Assembly (NCBI GenBank): GCA_947579605.1
Contig: OX388311.1
Location: forward strand, 25,856,951 to 25,920,950
Direction of reading: 5' to 3'
DNA length: 64,000 nt
DNA from: Athripsodes cinereus
Lineage: Eukaryota; Arthropoda; Insecta; Trichoptera; Leptoceridae
Shown: positions 36,017 through 47,709 of the stretch, in pieces
Layout: the number at the start of each line of letters is the position of its first letter
Numbering within the stretch: the first letter of the stretch is position 1
Program-made: the position numbers and the translations under genes
Notes under the pieces: generated by a model
What the model was told of the DNA's origin: nothing
The model's input: the letters and a program-made list of their open reading frames with translations, nothing else
Database searches by the model: none

Positions 36017-36220
36017 TAAATTTTACACACGAAACTATCGTATAAGGTGAAGAAAAGACAACGATACCTTACTCGGTAGTGGGGGCTTTTGTAAAAATAA
36101 GCTACCGGGCTACTGCAAAAAGCTCCGATGTTCTCTCTTATATGCCTTCATGTGTACTACCTAGTAAGGTGCCGTTGTCTTTTCTTAGCTTTATATGGTA
36201 GTTTCGTGTGTTTAATTTTA
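36017..36220. mobile_element. Foldback MITE, ~200 bp
   Basis: The left arm (ttttacacacgaaactatcg, gaagaaaagacaacgatacc, ttactcggtagt) and right arm (actacctagtaaggtgccgt, tgtcttttcttagctttata, tggtagtttcgtgtg) are imperfect reverse complements of about 60 bp around a ~75-bp centre. It has no coding capacity. Confidence 0.7.
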
Positions 36221-36303
36221 CATAACGTGTACATAATGGATTTTGGAGTGAATTTCGTGTGTTTAATTTTACATAACGTGTACATAAAGGATTTTGGAGT
36301 GAA
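36202..36303 (+). repeat. 51-bp tandem duplication at the MITE right end
   Basis: Two nearly identical 51-bp units begin tttcgtgtgtttaattttac at 36202 and 36253. The first unit overlaps the right end of the MITE at 36017-36220. The unit length divides by three, so a chance frame shows a 17-residue repeat; I do not think it is coding. Confidence 0.85.
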
Positions 36304-36309
36304 TGGAGA

Positions 36310-37425
36310 ATTTCGTGAATGGCGGGGTTGCTTGTAGATGGAGACGGTCTCAACACAGGATCAAAGATACTAGTGAGACTGTTAAGTGTTCATGCTGGTA
36401 ATAATTGAAATATCTAGATGTTTATATGTATGTAAGTTGTAATTTGTAATATATTATTATAAATAAATAAATAAAAAATAATAATAATAATGCATAAAGT
36501 TTAGGTTGGCTGATGCGCTACATACTTTTTTCTATTACTTCTATGCCCTTATAAGTTTTAAAAAATCTTATCGCTTTTCATATTCTTCCTCTTTAAAATA
36601 ATTTTGAACATAATAAATAATAAAAAAGCGATATATTTTGTACAGCTATAAAAATATAACGTGTGCTGATGAAGGCATCGCCACATTTATTATAAAATAA
36701 CTTCCATTAATGTATAGTACGATCCATTTAATCGTATTTTAGACGCTCTTAATAGCTAATAGTCACAAGACTAATGTATTTGATACTCAAAATAAAAGGA
36801 GAAAGTGAGATATAGAAAGACTGGGCGTCCCTTAATGATTGAGAAATAAATCTACTTAGTTGGAGCATAAAGTGATATGTTGGACGTGCAAGGAATTGTG
36901 AAGAATATAGATTCATTAAACGTACTATTATTATAACTACAGTTAGTCCATCCAAACGTTTTCAATACATGTATTCTTTGATTTATAAAAGATTCCTCTT
37001 ACAAATTACACTGTAAGCTGGAATACTAATGCTGTGTGTTTGTTCTACACAATGTAATTCACTCTACAATCATTATTTTATTTCTTCCATCTACATTTAT
37101 GTATAGTACTTTATATTGTATTGTACAACATGATTCAAATTAACAAAAAATACTATCCCGCTTAGTTTTAATGGGTAATTAAATAAATAATAAATAGTTT
37201 CTGTAGGTCATCTTTTATTTCGATCATCCTTTGTAGTTTTTTGAGAACCTTCGAAATAATATAATGGGCTAAATACAAGAAAAAGACATCTCAAAATTAG
37301 GTCTATTCACTGTGTCGGTGTTTAAGTAGTAGAATTCCATAGAGAAATTAATAAGACAAGTGTTTTATTCGATAAGACAGACGTCTTTCGTCTTATTAGA
37401 TTATACTAATTAGTTATATGGGTCT
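36310..37425. other. AT-rich; aaataaataaat tail at 36460
   Basis: An aaataaataaataaaaa run at 36461-36478 may be a plus-strand LINE 3' tail. Nothing else is recognised. Confidence 0.4.
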
Positions 37426-37429
37426 TCCT

Positions 37430-37620
37430 ACAGGACGAATCCGTAGCATGTGACTGTGGTGCAGCACAGACCATTCCACACTTGTTGGAATGTCCATTGT
37501 GCCCTGTCACATGCACTATGGAGGATTTTATTGACGCATCTCTACCTGTTGTGCGTTTTGCACAGTACTGGAGATCAATTTGATTGTTTTTTTTTTTCTG
37601 GTTTTCGACACAATAAATAG
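37430..37620 (+). pseudogene. Jockey-type LINE C-terminal zinc-knuckle end, copy B
   Basis: Plus-strand frame encodes CDCGAAQTIPHLLECPLCPV, CTMEDFIDASLPVVRFAQYW and RSI-stop, then a short UTR and a caataaatagtaaat end. The cysteine/histidine spacing matches the terminal motif of jockey-like ORF2 proteins. It is better kept than copy A at 15850-16025 and truncated at nearly the same place. Confidence 0.75.
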
Positions 37621-37624
37621 TAAA

Positions 37625-38210
37625 TATTTCCATGCTGTGAAAATTGATGTCGTTTCTAAAATTCATCCTGAATTCTATATTATACGATTAAGTCTCTTAA
37701 TGTTCCTAAAAAATAAAATTGTGAATTATTTTCACATCCACTCTCAATTACCCTGCACAAAAGATGTCAGCGGTTCATATTTTTATCTTTTTTCATTCAC
37801 AGTGCCACTTTTCATATAGATAGAAGAATGAGACATGGTCATTTATTACAAGTATGATGATGATAAATGATTGAAAAAATAACTGGTATGAATTATCAAA
37901 AAAAGTATTTTGTTTTGTTAAGTTGAAAAATAATTCATATTTTCTTTTGCTTTATAAACCGTAGTGATGACAAAGAAATATGAAAGTTTAAGTAAAAAAA
38001 GTTTTTGACTATAAATAATTCGTCATTGTTCAGTTTTCTAAAGGCAAAATTTTAATAGAATGCTGTAATTAATTACAAAGATGTTATATGAAAGCAATTT
38101 GAAGTAAACAAATCTTGTAAATTTAATCAAACGATGGTATTTGATGGAAGTTGCCGTTAAATTTCTTAACATAAAATCAATCTTGTAAAAAACTGAAAGA
38201 CGATTGTGAT
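37625..38210. other. AT-rich, nothing recognised
   Basis: No element or gene is recognised. Confidence 0.4.
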
Positions 38211-38215
38211 TGAGT

Positions 38216-38282
38216 TCGTCGGTAGCCTGGAGGTAGAGTCTCTGCCTCATGAACGAAAGGTGTGCAGTTTTCTCAAACTCCC
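38216..38282 (+). repeat. tRNA-derived SINE head, interrupted
   Basis: gtcggtagcctggaggtaga with gtctctgcctcatgaacgaa and a weak box-B-like gtgcagttttctcaaactcc give the layout of a tRNA-derived SINE. The body is interrupted immediately by the MITE at 38283-38537; SINE sequence may resume after 38540. Confidence 0.5.
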
Positions 38283-38537
38283 CACTGAGAAAAATACTAA
38301 CGAAATTTCACAACGAATCATTGGTACGTACTATAAGATTAGGACCAGATAGAGTACAAACGATTCATTAGTACGAATCTATAATATTAACATTTTGCAA
38401 ACAAATTGTTGGTAAATTTACCAATGATTTGTTTGCGAAAAGTTAATATTATAGATTTGTACTAACGAATCGTTTGTACTATCTCTAGTTCTAATCATGT
38501 ACGTACCAATGATTCGTTGTAAGTATTCTTCTCAGTG
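38283..38537. mobile_element. CACTA-type MITE, 255 bp, with 3-bp TSD
   Basis: The element begins CACTGAGAA and ends TTCTCAGTG. Its arms run through long inverted-repeat blocks (acaacgaatcattggtacgt / acgtaccaatgattcgttgt) to a centre near ggtaaatttacc. The 3-bp ccc at 38280-38282 and 38538-38540 is the target-site duplication. CACTG termini and a 3-bp TSD fit the CACTA (CMC) superfamily. It has no transposase. Confidence 0.8.
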
Positions 38538-38544
38538 CCCTTTC

Positions 38545-39955
38545 ACGACACAAGCTTTTAGCTTACTGTGATAGGTGTATTAGGTTGTATTTGGGGTTAT
38601 AACAAAAACCCAGATACATGTTTAAAAAAAAATTACTTAATGTATGAGTTCATGGATTGGTGTCAAAAATTAGTATTAAGATAATAATATAGTGGTCGAA
38701 TTCATTTTTAATACCGTATTTTCATCGACAAAAATCTTGAAGGTCTGAAGAACCTTCTTTAACAACCCTTCGTTCATAATAATAAATATTTATCGATATA
38801 ATTATAATGATAGAAATATCTAAGGAAGAGATGAACCAATTTGTACAAATTATCAAATCTCAAAGCTATTATTACCCAAATCTTTTACTGGTAAGGTAAA
38901 GGAAACCTAATGGTACATTAACTTAATATATGTATATATTTTTTTACTTCTTCCAAAGCATTAAAAACATATGCTAAAGAAATGAAATGTTAATTATGTT
39001 ACTAATGTGAAGACTGAAATTACGCATAACTGATGGTCAACGATAACAGTAATATAACACAAACTCTAATTAAATTAAAATGAAATCAGGAAAGATTTTT
39101 ACATAAAAAATAGAACACCAACCGAGGTTTTGAATAAAAATATACTTGAATTATTCATTAACGGCAGGTAAAACATGTATTTCCTTAAAAGATAATGTAA
39201 AAAAATGTATGTTAAAGTAACTACGGACGTGAATTTTCATGAGTTGTTAAAAGAAGAAACTTATGTAACTTTTATGAATTGCATTCAATTAACTCACACA
39301 AAGTAATGACTCAACACTCTTCATATTTAATATAGTATGCATCATGCATAAATGTAAAGAATATAATATCATTTGAAATTATTTTAATTTCAAAGTAAAT
39401 AATTCTTACACTTGATACATATTCTTTAAGTCGTCATAATACATCACTGGATTTTTATTAAAAATATATGTAGCACTTGTATTAAAATATCAAATGCAAT
39501 GTTTACTTAAAGATTCATATGAAACAGGAGGGTTTTATTAAAAGTATGCACATACATATTAAAATCTTAAGTATTAAACTTATAAACGAAATTCTTTTAT
39601 AAACACATGTCTTTGAATCCATTCGTATGCACGTTTACTTATTTACATAAACATTTATAAATAATTCTTGGATATTAAACGAATGAAATTATATTAGCCT
39701 CTGTACGAATCATATCCTTTTATTTCATTACTGCAATGATGATTCAAAATTTGCTTAGGCATAAAGTAGTGCTACTCGATTTTCGTTTCATATCGGAGTG
39801 AATGCAATGTTTTAAACCTCATTCAATTATTTCTACACGTAAGTTTATTCACACTCGTACATTTGCATGATAGATTGATTATCTAAATATATACAACAGA
39901 TATTGAAATTATCATTGATATGACAGAAAAATAATGCATGTAAAGATTTTTTTTT
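38545..39955. other. AT-rich, nothing recognised
   Basis: No element or gene is recognised. Confidence 0.4.
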
Positions 39956-39979
39956 ATTATTGCTCGTAGGTAATTATTT

Positions 39980-40310
39980 GTTTCCGGCCCTAATCGTTCC
40001 ACTCCAATAAATAGGTGGCGAGCGCCTTCAGGCAGTAGCGGTCTTTACGGTGGACGGATCAGGCAACCAGCCTAATCCCCCGCGAAAGACTGAAAATACC
40101 TTTGACTGGAATTAAATTTTAGATATAAAACATTTAAATAACATTATTTTTTTTCTGTATTTCTTTACTTTTAATCAACATGTGTATTAACAAATCAAAC
40201 TCCTATGCGCTCTTGCATCTCGTATTTTATATCTGTCATGGTCCTGCAAAGCTTAGGACCGCTACGGCCTTCAGGACCTCGAATTGCAGTCAGCCTGAAT
40301 TGTTCCGCAT
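39980..40310. repeat. GC-richer island, unclassified
   Basis: Two patches (gtggcgagcgccttcaggca at about 40016 and ggaccgctacggccttcagg at about 40257) are much more GC-rich than the surroundings. They are probably old transposon DNA. No frame, tail or TSD could be assigned. Confidence 0.35.
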
Positions 40311-40720
40311 TCGCTAATTAAACACAGATTATTTTCTGAAATAATTCACCGACATTATTTTTAGGTCAAACTAATGGCACAGTATGTATAATTTATTTAT
40401 GAAATATACGGCTTGCGCCTTTTTACAAATAACATGATCAAAAAATAATACAGTCTTCACTTACAAACGACAAATCAATCAATAAAACAAAAAAAAAAAT
40501 ACAAGCTAACACAACTAGGTAACACTAGTGCTCTATTAATAAATACATAGATATAGGCATATATTCATAGTTTGCTCGGGCACATGGTACTTACCAACCA
40601 AACATAGGCATGCAAGTAGGTATATAGTATGCATAATGTATATATTTGCCGTTCTTACATATATTTTTAAAAATATTTATTTTCAAAGAAGAAATAAATA
40701 TTTTTTTAATAAACATAAAT

Positions 40721-41057
40721 AAAAACAATGAATTTCACTTATTTTAGAGGTATTGACTATGTAACAATTACGAGACATTTTCAAATAAAATATTTAAAAC
40801 TTGAATCACTATGTTTATTTGTTACATTAATTTAAATTACGCTATCGCGATTTCAGTGCACTTGCACCATTGACGAGCTTTTCAAGACTGACTTACAAAG
40901 ATAGAACTTCGAAAAGTTCTTTCTTTGTAAGTCAGTCTTGAAAAGCTCGTCAATGGTGCAAGTGCACTGAAATCGCGATAGCGTAATTTAAATTAATGTA
41001 ACAAATAAACATAGTGATTCAAGTTTTAAATATTTTATTTGAAAAAACAATGAATTT
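40721..41057. repeat. 15-bp direct repeat flanking the palindrome (possible TSD)
   Basis: aaaaacaatgaattt occurs at 40721-40735 and 41043-41057. If it is a target-site duplication, the insert is 42 bp of unique sequence plus the palindrome. Confidence 0.6.
40778..41045. mobile_element. 268-bp near-perfect palindrome, Penelope-like ends head to head
   Basis: Arms 40778-40909 and 40914-41045 (132 nt each) pair with one mismatch seen (40902/40921) around a 4-nt loop. In the right arm the order is stem II gtgca-ag-tgcac, t, GAAA (40969-40972), palindromic atcgcgat, a, gcg. Downstream comes aaataaacatagtgattcaa, comparable in position to the taaacagtgttttgat end of the 60932 element. The CUGAUGA box is not recognisable. 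A 15-bp direct repeat flanks it (see separate entry). Confidence 0.75.
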
Positions 41058-41059
41058 GT

Positions 41060-42595
41060 ATACTTAGTACAAAATTGCACTGATTGTGATTATTTCTTAA
41101 GCGATACATGTAGGGCGTAAAATCTAGTTTGTAATATTATATTTAGTATCACATCAGTATGGACTATTACTGGCATACATAAAACTTCTCATGGAAAGTT
41201 GATTATAAAACTCTCTCACATGGAAAAGAAAAGACAGTTATAATATGAAATAAAAAAAACTACATACAATATTTACTGCTGTAAAACTACGCATGGCTTA
41301 GGTATTCATTAAACTCGCAAGTATTTAATGCGGTTGTCTCTGTTTCCGACATTTATTTTTAAAGGAATAACAATATTATAACATAGTATACAAAAAGATT
41401 GTGTTACTTAACATGCTTTAAAGAATATCAAAATCCGGGTTAGTTAATTTATTTATTTATCCACAATTAAACGCCAAGAGGCTCAACATAATGATAGACA
41501 GCATACTGTGCCCACTTGAATGCATATTATATAGGTACATAAAGATACCTATGTATACTACAAGTACGGTATTGATATTGCATATGCATACAAAATGTAG
41601 ATGTATATAGTGTGGAGTACCGTGGGGCTGGATGTAAATTGTATTGGCTGCGAGTGCCTGTGTATATTTGTTGATTTTGTGTAATATGTATTAATGTTTG
41701 TATAGATAAACTGCTTCTTTTATTTGCTTATTATATACTTTTAATTTTAACTAGGTCTTAAATACAGATTGTATCTGTTGATCTGTTTTCAGTAGAATAA
41801 ATTTTGTTAAGTTTTGAAGGTGTATAAAAATTGTTTTAGAATGATTACATGAATAAATAAATAATGGTTATACAATGAAAAAATGACAATTATAAGATAG
41901 AATGCTGCACATCATTCCTTAAAAGAAATTTTATATTCTTGTATGTTCAGTTTGTTCATTTTGTTCAGTGAAACTAGAGAATTTTACACTATTTGTGGGA
42001 AGGAGATTGGATAGTATGGATATATGTAAATAGTCGCCACCCGATAGTCACCTACTGTGGGATGGATAATTGATATTTGAAAGCTATACTAACCAGTTAA
42101 TAAATGACTAGGTAATAAGTAAAATTCCGGCATTCCATTGTATGATTTCATAATGACACACCAAACTTTTAGCATTCTGCCTGACGGAAACAAGCCCGAT
42201 TGTTCAAATTTGATTTCTTAATATGACCACAGGGTCATAAGATTAATAAACGTTACGTTAAACAATGTAATAAGACCAATGTTAGCCATTTAATTGAATA
42301 CCGGCGTTTAACTAACCATCTAACTGAATAGTTAACTCGCTCATTCAACTATCTATCGGCGACATGTACATCGCGTCTTCAATTCACATTTTTCCATTAA
42401 GGAATTCAATAATACGAGACCTACAAGACGAATCGAACAACGTACTACTATGTACTATATTTATATTGTATTGTTTTGGAAACAGTAAATAAAATCACAC
42501 TCTGCCGGACAGCAAAGAATACCGCTCAATAAAATATTTGAGACCAGTTTTATACCCGGATTTGCTCAGAAAATGAACAATTAAAGATAGTGACA
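41060..42595. other. AT-rich; possible LINE tails
   Basis: tttatttatttatccacaat at 41450 and gaataaataaataatgg at 41850 look like 3' tails of opposite orientation. No coding similarity. Confidence 0.4.
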
Positions 42596-42616
42596 CCTTG
42601 ATGCAGCAATTTTGAA

Positions 42617-42815
42617 TAGTTTTTTTTTTGTATAATCTCTATCCTGACAGGGTATAGGCAGTGGTGTAGGCAGAGAAATCCTTACATATTTCATTTTCCA
42701 CCTCCACATTAATCCAGTTTCTCATACATACCTACATACTTGCCAATCTTTTTCACTCAACATGCGTCTGTATTTACTCCACATGGTTAAACCACGTAGT
42801 TTTTGGACGTTCGTG
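42617..42815 (-). pseudogene. Decayed LINE 3' end, same family as 18072-19298
   Basis: A T-run at 42619-42628, then blocks that align in order with 18080-18270: ggtgtaggcagagaaatcct, attaatccagtttctcatac, ccacatggttaaaccacgta. It represents the last ~60 codons on the minus strand, frameshifted. Confidence 0.6.
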
Positions 42816-42819
42816 ATTA

Positions 42820-43755
42820 TTATTTCTGTATAATTAACTTTATGATTAAAATAAAAGGACAAAATGATAATAATATTTCGATTTTTATTACAAAATCTAT
42901 GTCAATGTATATTTAACTTTTGGTGCTGTGTCAGCCCTCCAATGATTACTAGTACTTTAATAAAAAGATTCCTATTTTAAAGAGTTCGAAATATCCCACC
43001 AATTATTTATAAAAACTAAAAAAACACGTATCAATGGATAAAAGCTTGCATAGAAGACATGGCTATCCTTGTCTCTTGTCTAATAAATATATTTGACAAC
43101 ATTGAAATGCGTTTTATGTTCATGACAATGCACTTCAAGGACACAGTCTAGTTTTCTTTTCTAGAACATCATTTATCCACGACAAGATACATGAAGAAGT
43201 TATAAATATAAAAATCCATATATTCATACGAACGGTTTCAAATGTTTGTACGGAGATTCTAGTTGCAATGCAGAAAAAGATAATAATATGAATAGTACAC
43301 CCGACAGATGGACAGTGTAGTACAAAGTAAGATAAAATATAGCGCAGAGGACTGGTGAGTATGTAAAGAATTCATGTTGTTCATGAAATGCATTGTTTGT
43401 TCCCAAAGGTGAACCTTCCGAAAACTGTATTACAATGTACCTAGTATAGATAAACAACAAAGATTTATACCTGCGACGATTCTCCTCTCGTATTCTGTAC
43501 TGCATTGGAATGATTTCGAATGAAACAGGTGTAAGTGTATAAGATTTTGAGGGAAATTGTAAAAGATGATTGAGGTCTAAAATGACTATATTCTTATATG
43601 TTTTTGATTCCAATTATAAACTTGAGAGACTGAAAAATGTAAAGATGCGTTTGCATGAGTAATTGCCAACTTTGGGCAATCCTAAGGTGGTACAAAGGGA
43701 AGAATAAAAACTGAGAGGTAACATATTATGGTGATCGCAATGATAAAATATTATC
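42820..43755. other. AT-rich, nothing recognised
   Basis: A 129-codon minus-strand frame at 43224-43613 has no recognisable motif, lies just outside the LINE TSD at 43759, and is judged a chance frame. Confidence 0.4.
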
Positions 43756-43758
43756 AAT

Positions 43759-44448
43759 GTTAAATTTATTTTTAAAGTTCTTCTTCTTAATCTTTCATTA
43801 GACCCAGAGGTCTGTTCATGCAGGAGGGTCCTCTTGCGATGTGGAGGCCCAGCTGTCCCTCCATCGTTTAGGGGGTCTTCCTGGTAGGCGTCGTTTATCA
43901 AGTAGTTCATGTAGAACAATATTTGGGATTCTGGTACTACCCATCCTCTGGACGTGTTCGCACCAAAATCTTCGGCGTTGTCTTCCCCATCTAACAACAT
44001 CCTGGACCTCACATATCTCCCGGATTATGGTGTTTCTCACACGGTCTCGCAGACTTTTTTCGGCAATGGCTCGCAAAGTTCGCATCTCTGTTGTACGTAG
44101 CATGCTTTTGGTTTTGGTTGTGTCTGCCCTTGTTTCTTTGCCATACGTGAGTATTGGGCGTACACATGTCTTGTAGATGCGAACCTTACTGGCTGTTCTC
44201 ATGTCTTTATTCCTCCAGATATTGTCTCTAAAGTAGCCTGCTACGGCTGCAGCTTTGTCTACTTGTGGTAGTATTTCTTTGGGGAGATCATAAGAACTTA
44301 GTAGCTCATTGCTGAGGTATCGAAACTGCGTTACTTGTTCGACTTGCTGGTCATGTATGCTCAGTTCACATTCGAGTGATTCTTTCGAGATTGTCATGCA
44401 TTTTATTTTAGGCACTGAAATTTTTAAAGTAAAAGTTAAATTTATTTT
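43759..44448. repeat. Target-site duplication pair of the LINE at 43773-44434
   Basis: gttaaatttatttt at 43759-43772 and 44435-44448, next to the A-rich tail on one side and the truncated 5' end on the other. Confidence 0.88.
43773..44434 (-). pseudogene. 5'-truncated LINE, ORF2 C-terminus, with 14-bp TSD
   Basis: Minus strand frame from 44415 to 43816 gives QVTQFRYLSNELLSSYDLPK, AAAVAGYFRDNIWRNKDMRT, SKVRIYKTCVRPILTYGKET, MRTLRAIAEKSLRDRVRN, RRFWCEHVQRM and LPGRPPKRWRDSW, then a stop and a ttaagaagaagaac tail. This is the region after the palm of an insect LINE (FRYLG...VRPxLTYGxET...GRPPKRW). The frame is intact, so the insertion is fairly young. The TSD gttaaatttatttt (43759-43772 and 44435-44448) delimits a 662-bp copy. 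Confidence 0.88.
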
Positions 44449-44449
44449 G

Positions 44450-45310
44450 AATATTTATTGTCAAATTTCAAGGGAAAGTGCCAAACTTCATGCAAATTAT
44501 TGTTATACGAAATAAGACGGTTTTTTGCAAGGCTCATTACAGCTGAAAGTCAATCAGATCCCAGAATTAGCACAATTGAGTTTTTTTCAAACCGTTACTT
44601 AAATTTTCATATAGAACTAGACCACAATTTTCTTCTTAAGAGTAGATACAAATTTCAGACAATGGTGTAAAGATTCAGATAAGTAGTATTATACTAAATT
44701 GTAGGTCTTTTAAAATATATCCATATTACGACCGGCGATTTGCAGGAAAATAAATTATTCGATTCTTTCTGATTTCTCGCAATGAAATGTGTACATATTG
44801 GTTGATATTTTCCTGAATATAAATGCACGAAAATACAACATGGTTTCACATATCACGTAACAGAAAAAAAAACTCTTACTATACAAGAAAACGCACGATT
44901 CGATGTATTCAAATTGAAATATTTTTGAAAATTGGACCGATGTTCATGAACCGCTCATTCAAACAAAATAAACCAAATACCATTATTTTAAGCTGCTTTT
45001 TTTTCGCTGAATGCATTGAATATTCAAAATAAACTTTTGAGCTTATTCTTAAGAGAATTAAAGACAATAATAGAAGTTTAATAAAACTTTAGATATTTGG
45101 ATATCGTATTTAAGCTTTTGTGCTTTGAAGTCTCTTGATAATAATAAGTTGGATGGGAAAAAAACAAATACATAGCTACACAAATTAACTATTCCAAGGC
45201 TAGATTGAATAAACTCTACTTTCATCTCTAGCATATTATTATAGCAACAAACTATTCTTTTTTATTGATGTGCTTTTTTTTTACCAAGTACATCTAAATA
45301 TTTAATTTCA
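44450..45310. other. AT-rich, nothing recognised
   Basis: No element or gene is recognised. Confidence 0.4.
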
Positions 45311-45325
45311 ATTATATGTACACAT

Positions 45326-45501
45326 GGGTTCCGTCAGCCCAGGTATCCCTCTTTCTGAATGCACCGTTCCTATGACAACGACATCTATACATCAACGGAA
45401 TATCGTGGGAAGAGGTGACGCGCAGAGACGCTCTGAATGGAGGAGGCTGGTTTCTCCCCTAAGCTCCTGAGAGAAGCGTTGAGGGCGATGAATGATAGAA
45501 A
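45326..45501 (+). pseudogene. Very short 5'-truncated LINE copy (HRSYDND group), with 12-bp TSD
   Basis: Plus strand. It encodes the tail HRSYDNDI, then gtgggaagaggtgacgcgca, gacgctctgaatggaggagg and gagaagcgttgagggcgatg, ending gaatgatagaaa. It matches the last ~55 codons of the copy at 26800-27296, in opposite orientation. The TSD atatgtacacat (45314-45325 and 45502-45513) gives a 176-bp insertion. Confidence 0.85.
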
Positions 45502-45513
45502 ATATGTACACAT

Positions 45514-47590
45514 ACATTGTTTCAAGTGAAAATAAGATTCTTTCTTTTAAAGGCCAAGCACCCAATCTCGACTGAATAATGAAAAGTGATTATAACCATA
45601 ATTCCACTATTTTGATCATAGACTTGAACTTAAGACCATTATTTATTTATTTATTTGTCTCATTAATAGCTTACCTATACCTTTTTTCATTAATAAAATA
45701 CATACACATATACAATCATCATTAGGTACATAAAAAATCAAACAATCAGAAGTAAACAATAAAATATTTAAAACATCTATGTATTTACATATTATTGAAG
45801 CAAAATCGATTTTATACAACAAATTTATCATACAACGTAAGAACATTTGGTTTATCGAGCTTGTTTGTCATATTAATCAATATTTAAATAATTACATTTC
45901 TTTTCTTTTATTTTATAAGCAAAAATTAATTGAACGGTGTTGGTACATTTGACAATAAACTTTATCATAATACATCAAAATAGAAAATAATTACCTTACT
46001 GTGTTTTTCCTAAAAAACAAACAAGAAAATAATTATCTTACTGTGGTTTTCTTTCAGGACAGCAATTATTACAGTATAAAGCAGTGTTTTTATTTTTACG
46101 AACATCCATCTTTGACCCGAAAACTAAAGAAAAAAGTGGTGGACAAATTATTTGCAGGCTGCTCTACAGAACAATATTTATTATATTCAGATGTTAAAAA
46201 AAGTTAAACAGCATTCTCTTATAAGGGTTTTAATACCTGGATATGTCCATATAGGTATTGTCCTCATCACATAAAGTGATATGTACTTCATCCTTCATAT
46301 TATTATATTATTAATTGTACTTGTAGGTATACAACGTCGGATACGAAAAACATTATAACACTGTTTGTTTAGGACAATGTTTGGGATGAGAGGTATGTTA
46401 TAATATATTAGTACATGATATAAGACATTATCCATATTCTAATATTCCATGATTAAATGAGTTTATAAGTAAGTATATTAAAGCACCTACATGATTCAGC
46501 TAAGTATTTTCTTGTACAATGTTTTCGAATTTATTTGTATGGTAAGGATTTTAAACTTTTTGATTTTTTATTTTAATACATAATGGCATTCTACCCTCTG
46601 TGCCTACCTAACAAAATACGCGGCGTCTAGAAAATGGATTAATGTAGATAGATAAATACGAGTAGATTTAATATTTTTATGTATGCCACTTGTACTTAAC
46701 GTCTCATTTTATTGGCACGGAAAAAACGACTTGGATACCTAATCACTGTGTCGGTGTTTAGTTAGTAGAATTTCATAATAAATACATTGTTCTTCTCCAT
46801 TGACAATGTCCTTACATATAAGACAAAAGACGACTATCTCGATTAAAAATATAAAGCAGAAAAAAGATTTGTCTTTTTTAAATTTCATCGACTTGGATGT
46901 CTTTTACATGCATTAACAAAAAAGTAGTGTTGCATTTAATTTAATTGATTTGATACATGTTTAGAACATCAAGGACATCCTTTGCTAGCCAAAAAACGTT
47001 AAAACTTAGAATATTTGTTACAAACCTCGTTGCAGTATTTAAGATTTGAAATGTCTCATACGAAAACATACTTAATATTTACAAATACTCATCGAGCTCA
47101 TTGAAAAGTTACTTACTCAAAAACTGATGTTAACAGAAAAAACGAATACCTACCACCTGTTTTCCTGTATTTTATAGTATACTCGAATATGTATTATTAG
47201 GTTCACAAATAGGGTTGGAATAAAGTGAAATAAAATAAGTTGGAAATCCATTATATTTCAGGGACACCCTGATAATACAAATATCGTAAACAAATGCTGT
47301 TTACACAAGATTTTTTCTCCCTAAATATTTTTATAAATTTATTATAGAAAGCACACCCTTGTCGATTAGAGGACAATGAAATAATTTAGTATAGTAATAA
47401 AGTACACAAAAGCATCCCATTCAAATTTACGCAATAATAGTATTATTACATAAGCAAAAAAAACAATTTAATATTCGGAATGTTTCACACTCAACTATTA
47501 TATACGTTAACAGGGTGTCTAAACTCCCTCTTCAACGTATATTATAGATCTTGATGTTATTGACCGAAGGTACTTGTTGGAAGTCCATTT
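45514..47590. other. AT-rich; (TTTA)n at 45640 and a repeat relic at 46700
   Basis: tttatttatttatttgtctc at 45641-45660 is a possible minus-strand LINE tail. cattttattggcacggaaaa at about 46705 is a relic of the ~250-bp repeat. At 46743 a phrase (tcactgtgtcggtgtttagt) recurs from 37308 and may mark another repeat. Confidence 0.4.
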
Positions 47591-47593
47591 CAA

Positions 47594-47705
47594 GATAAAT
47601 TAAAAAAAAACACAGTATGTATTTAACTTCCAAATGACTTTTATATTTTATAGTAAAAGTCATTTGGAAGTTACTACATACTGTGTTTTTTTTTTTCAAT
47701 TTATC
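47594..47705. mobile_element. Hairpin MITE, 112 bp
   Basis: Arms of about 50 bp (gataaatt, A-run, cacagtatgt, aacttccaaatgactttta and the reverse complement) surround a short tattttatag-type loop. Small differences lie between the arms. No coding capacity. Confidence 0.75.
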
Positions 47706-47709
47706 GTGT

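Noticed and set aside
36202..36303. CRISPR-like or satellite array
   Set aside because: Only two adjacent units without spacers, in a eukaryotic intron.
36128..36337. Open frame with a 17-residue repeat
   Set aside because: The repeat follows from a 51-bp tandem duplication at a MITE end; nothing else suggests coding.
43224..43613. 129-codon minus-strand open frame
   Set aside because: No motif, no splice context, AT-driven composition; it lies outside the LINE delimited by the TSD at 43759.
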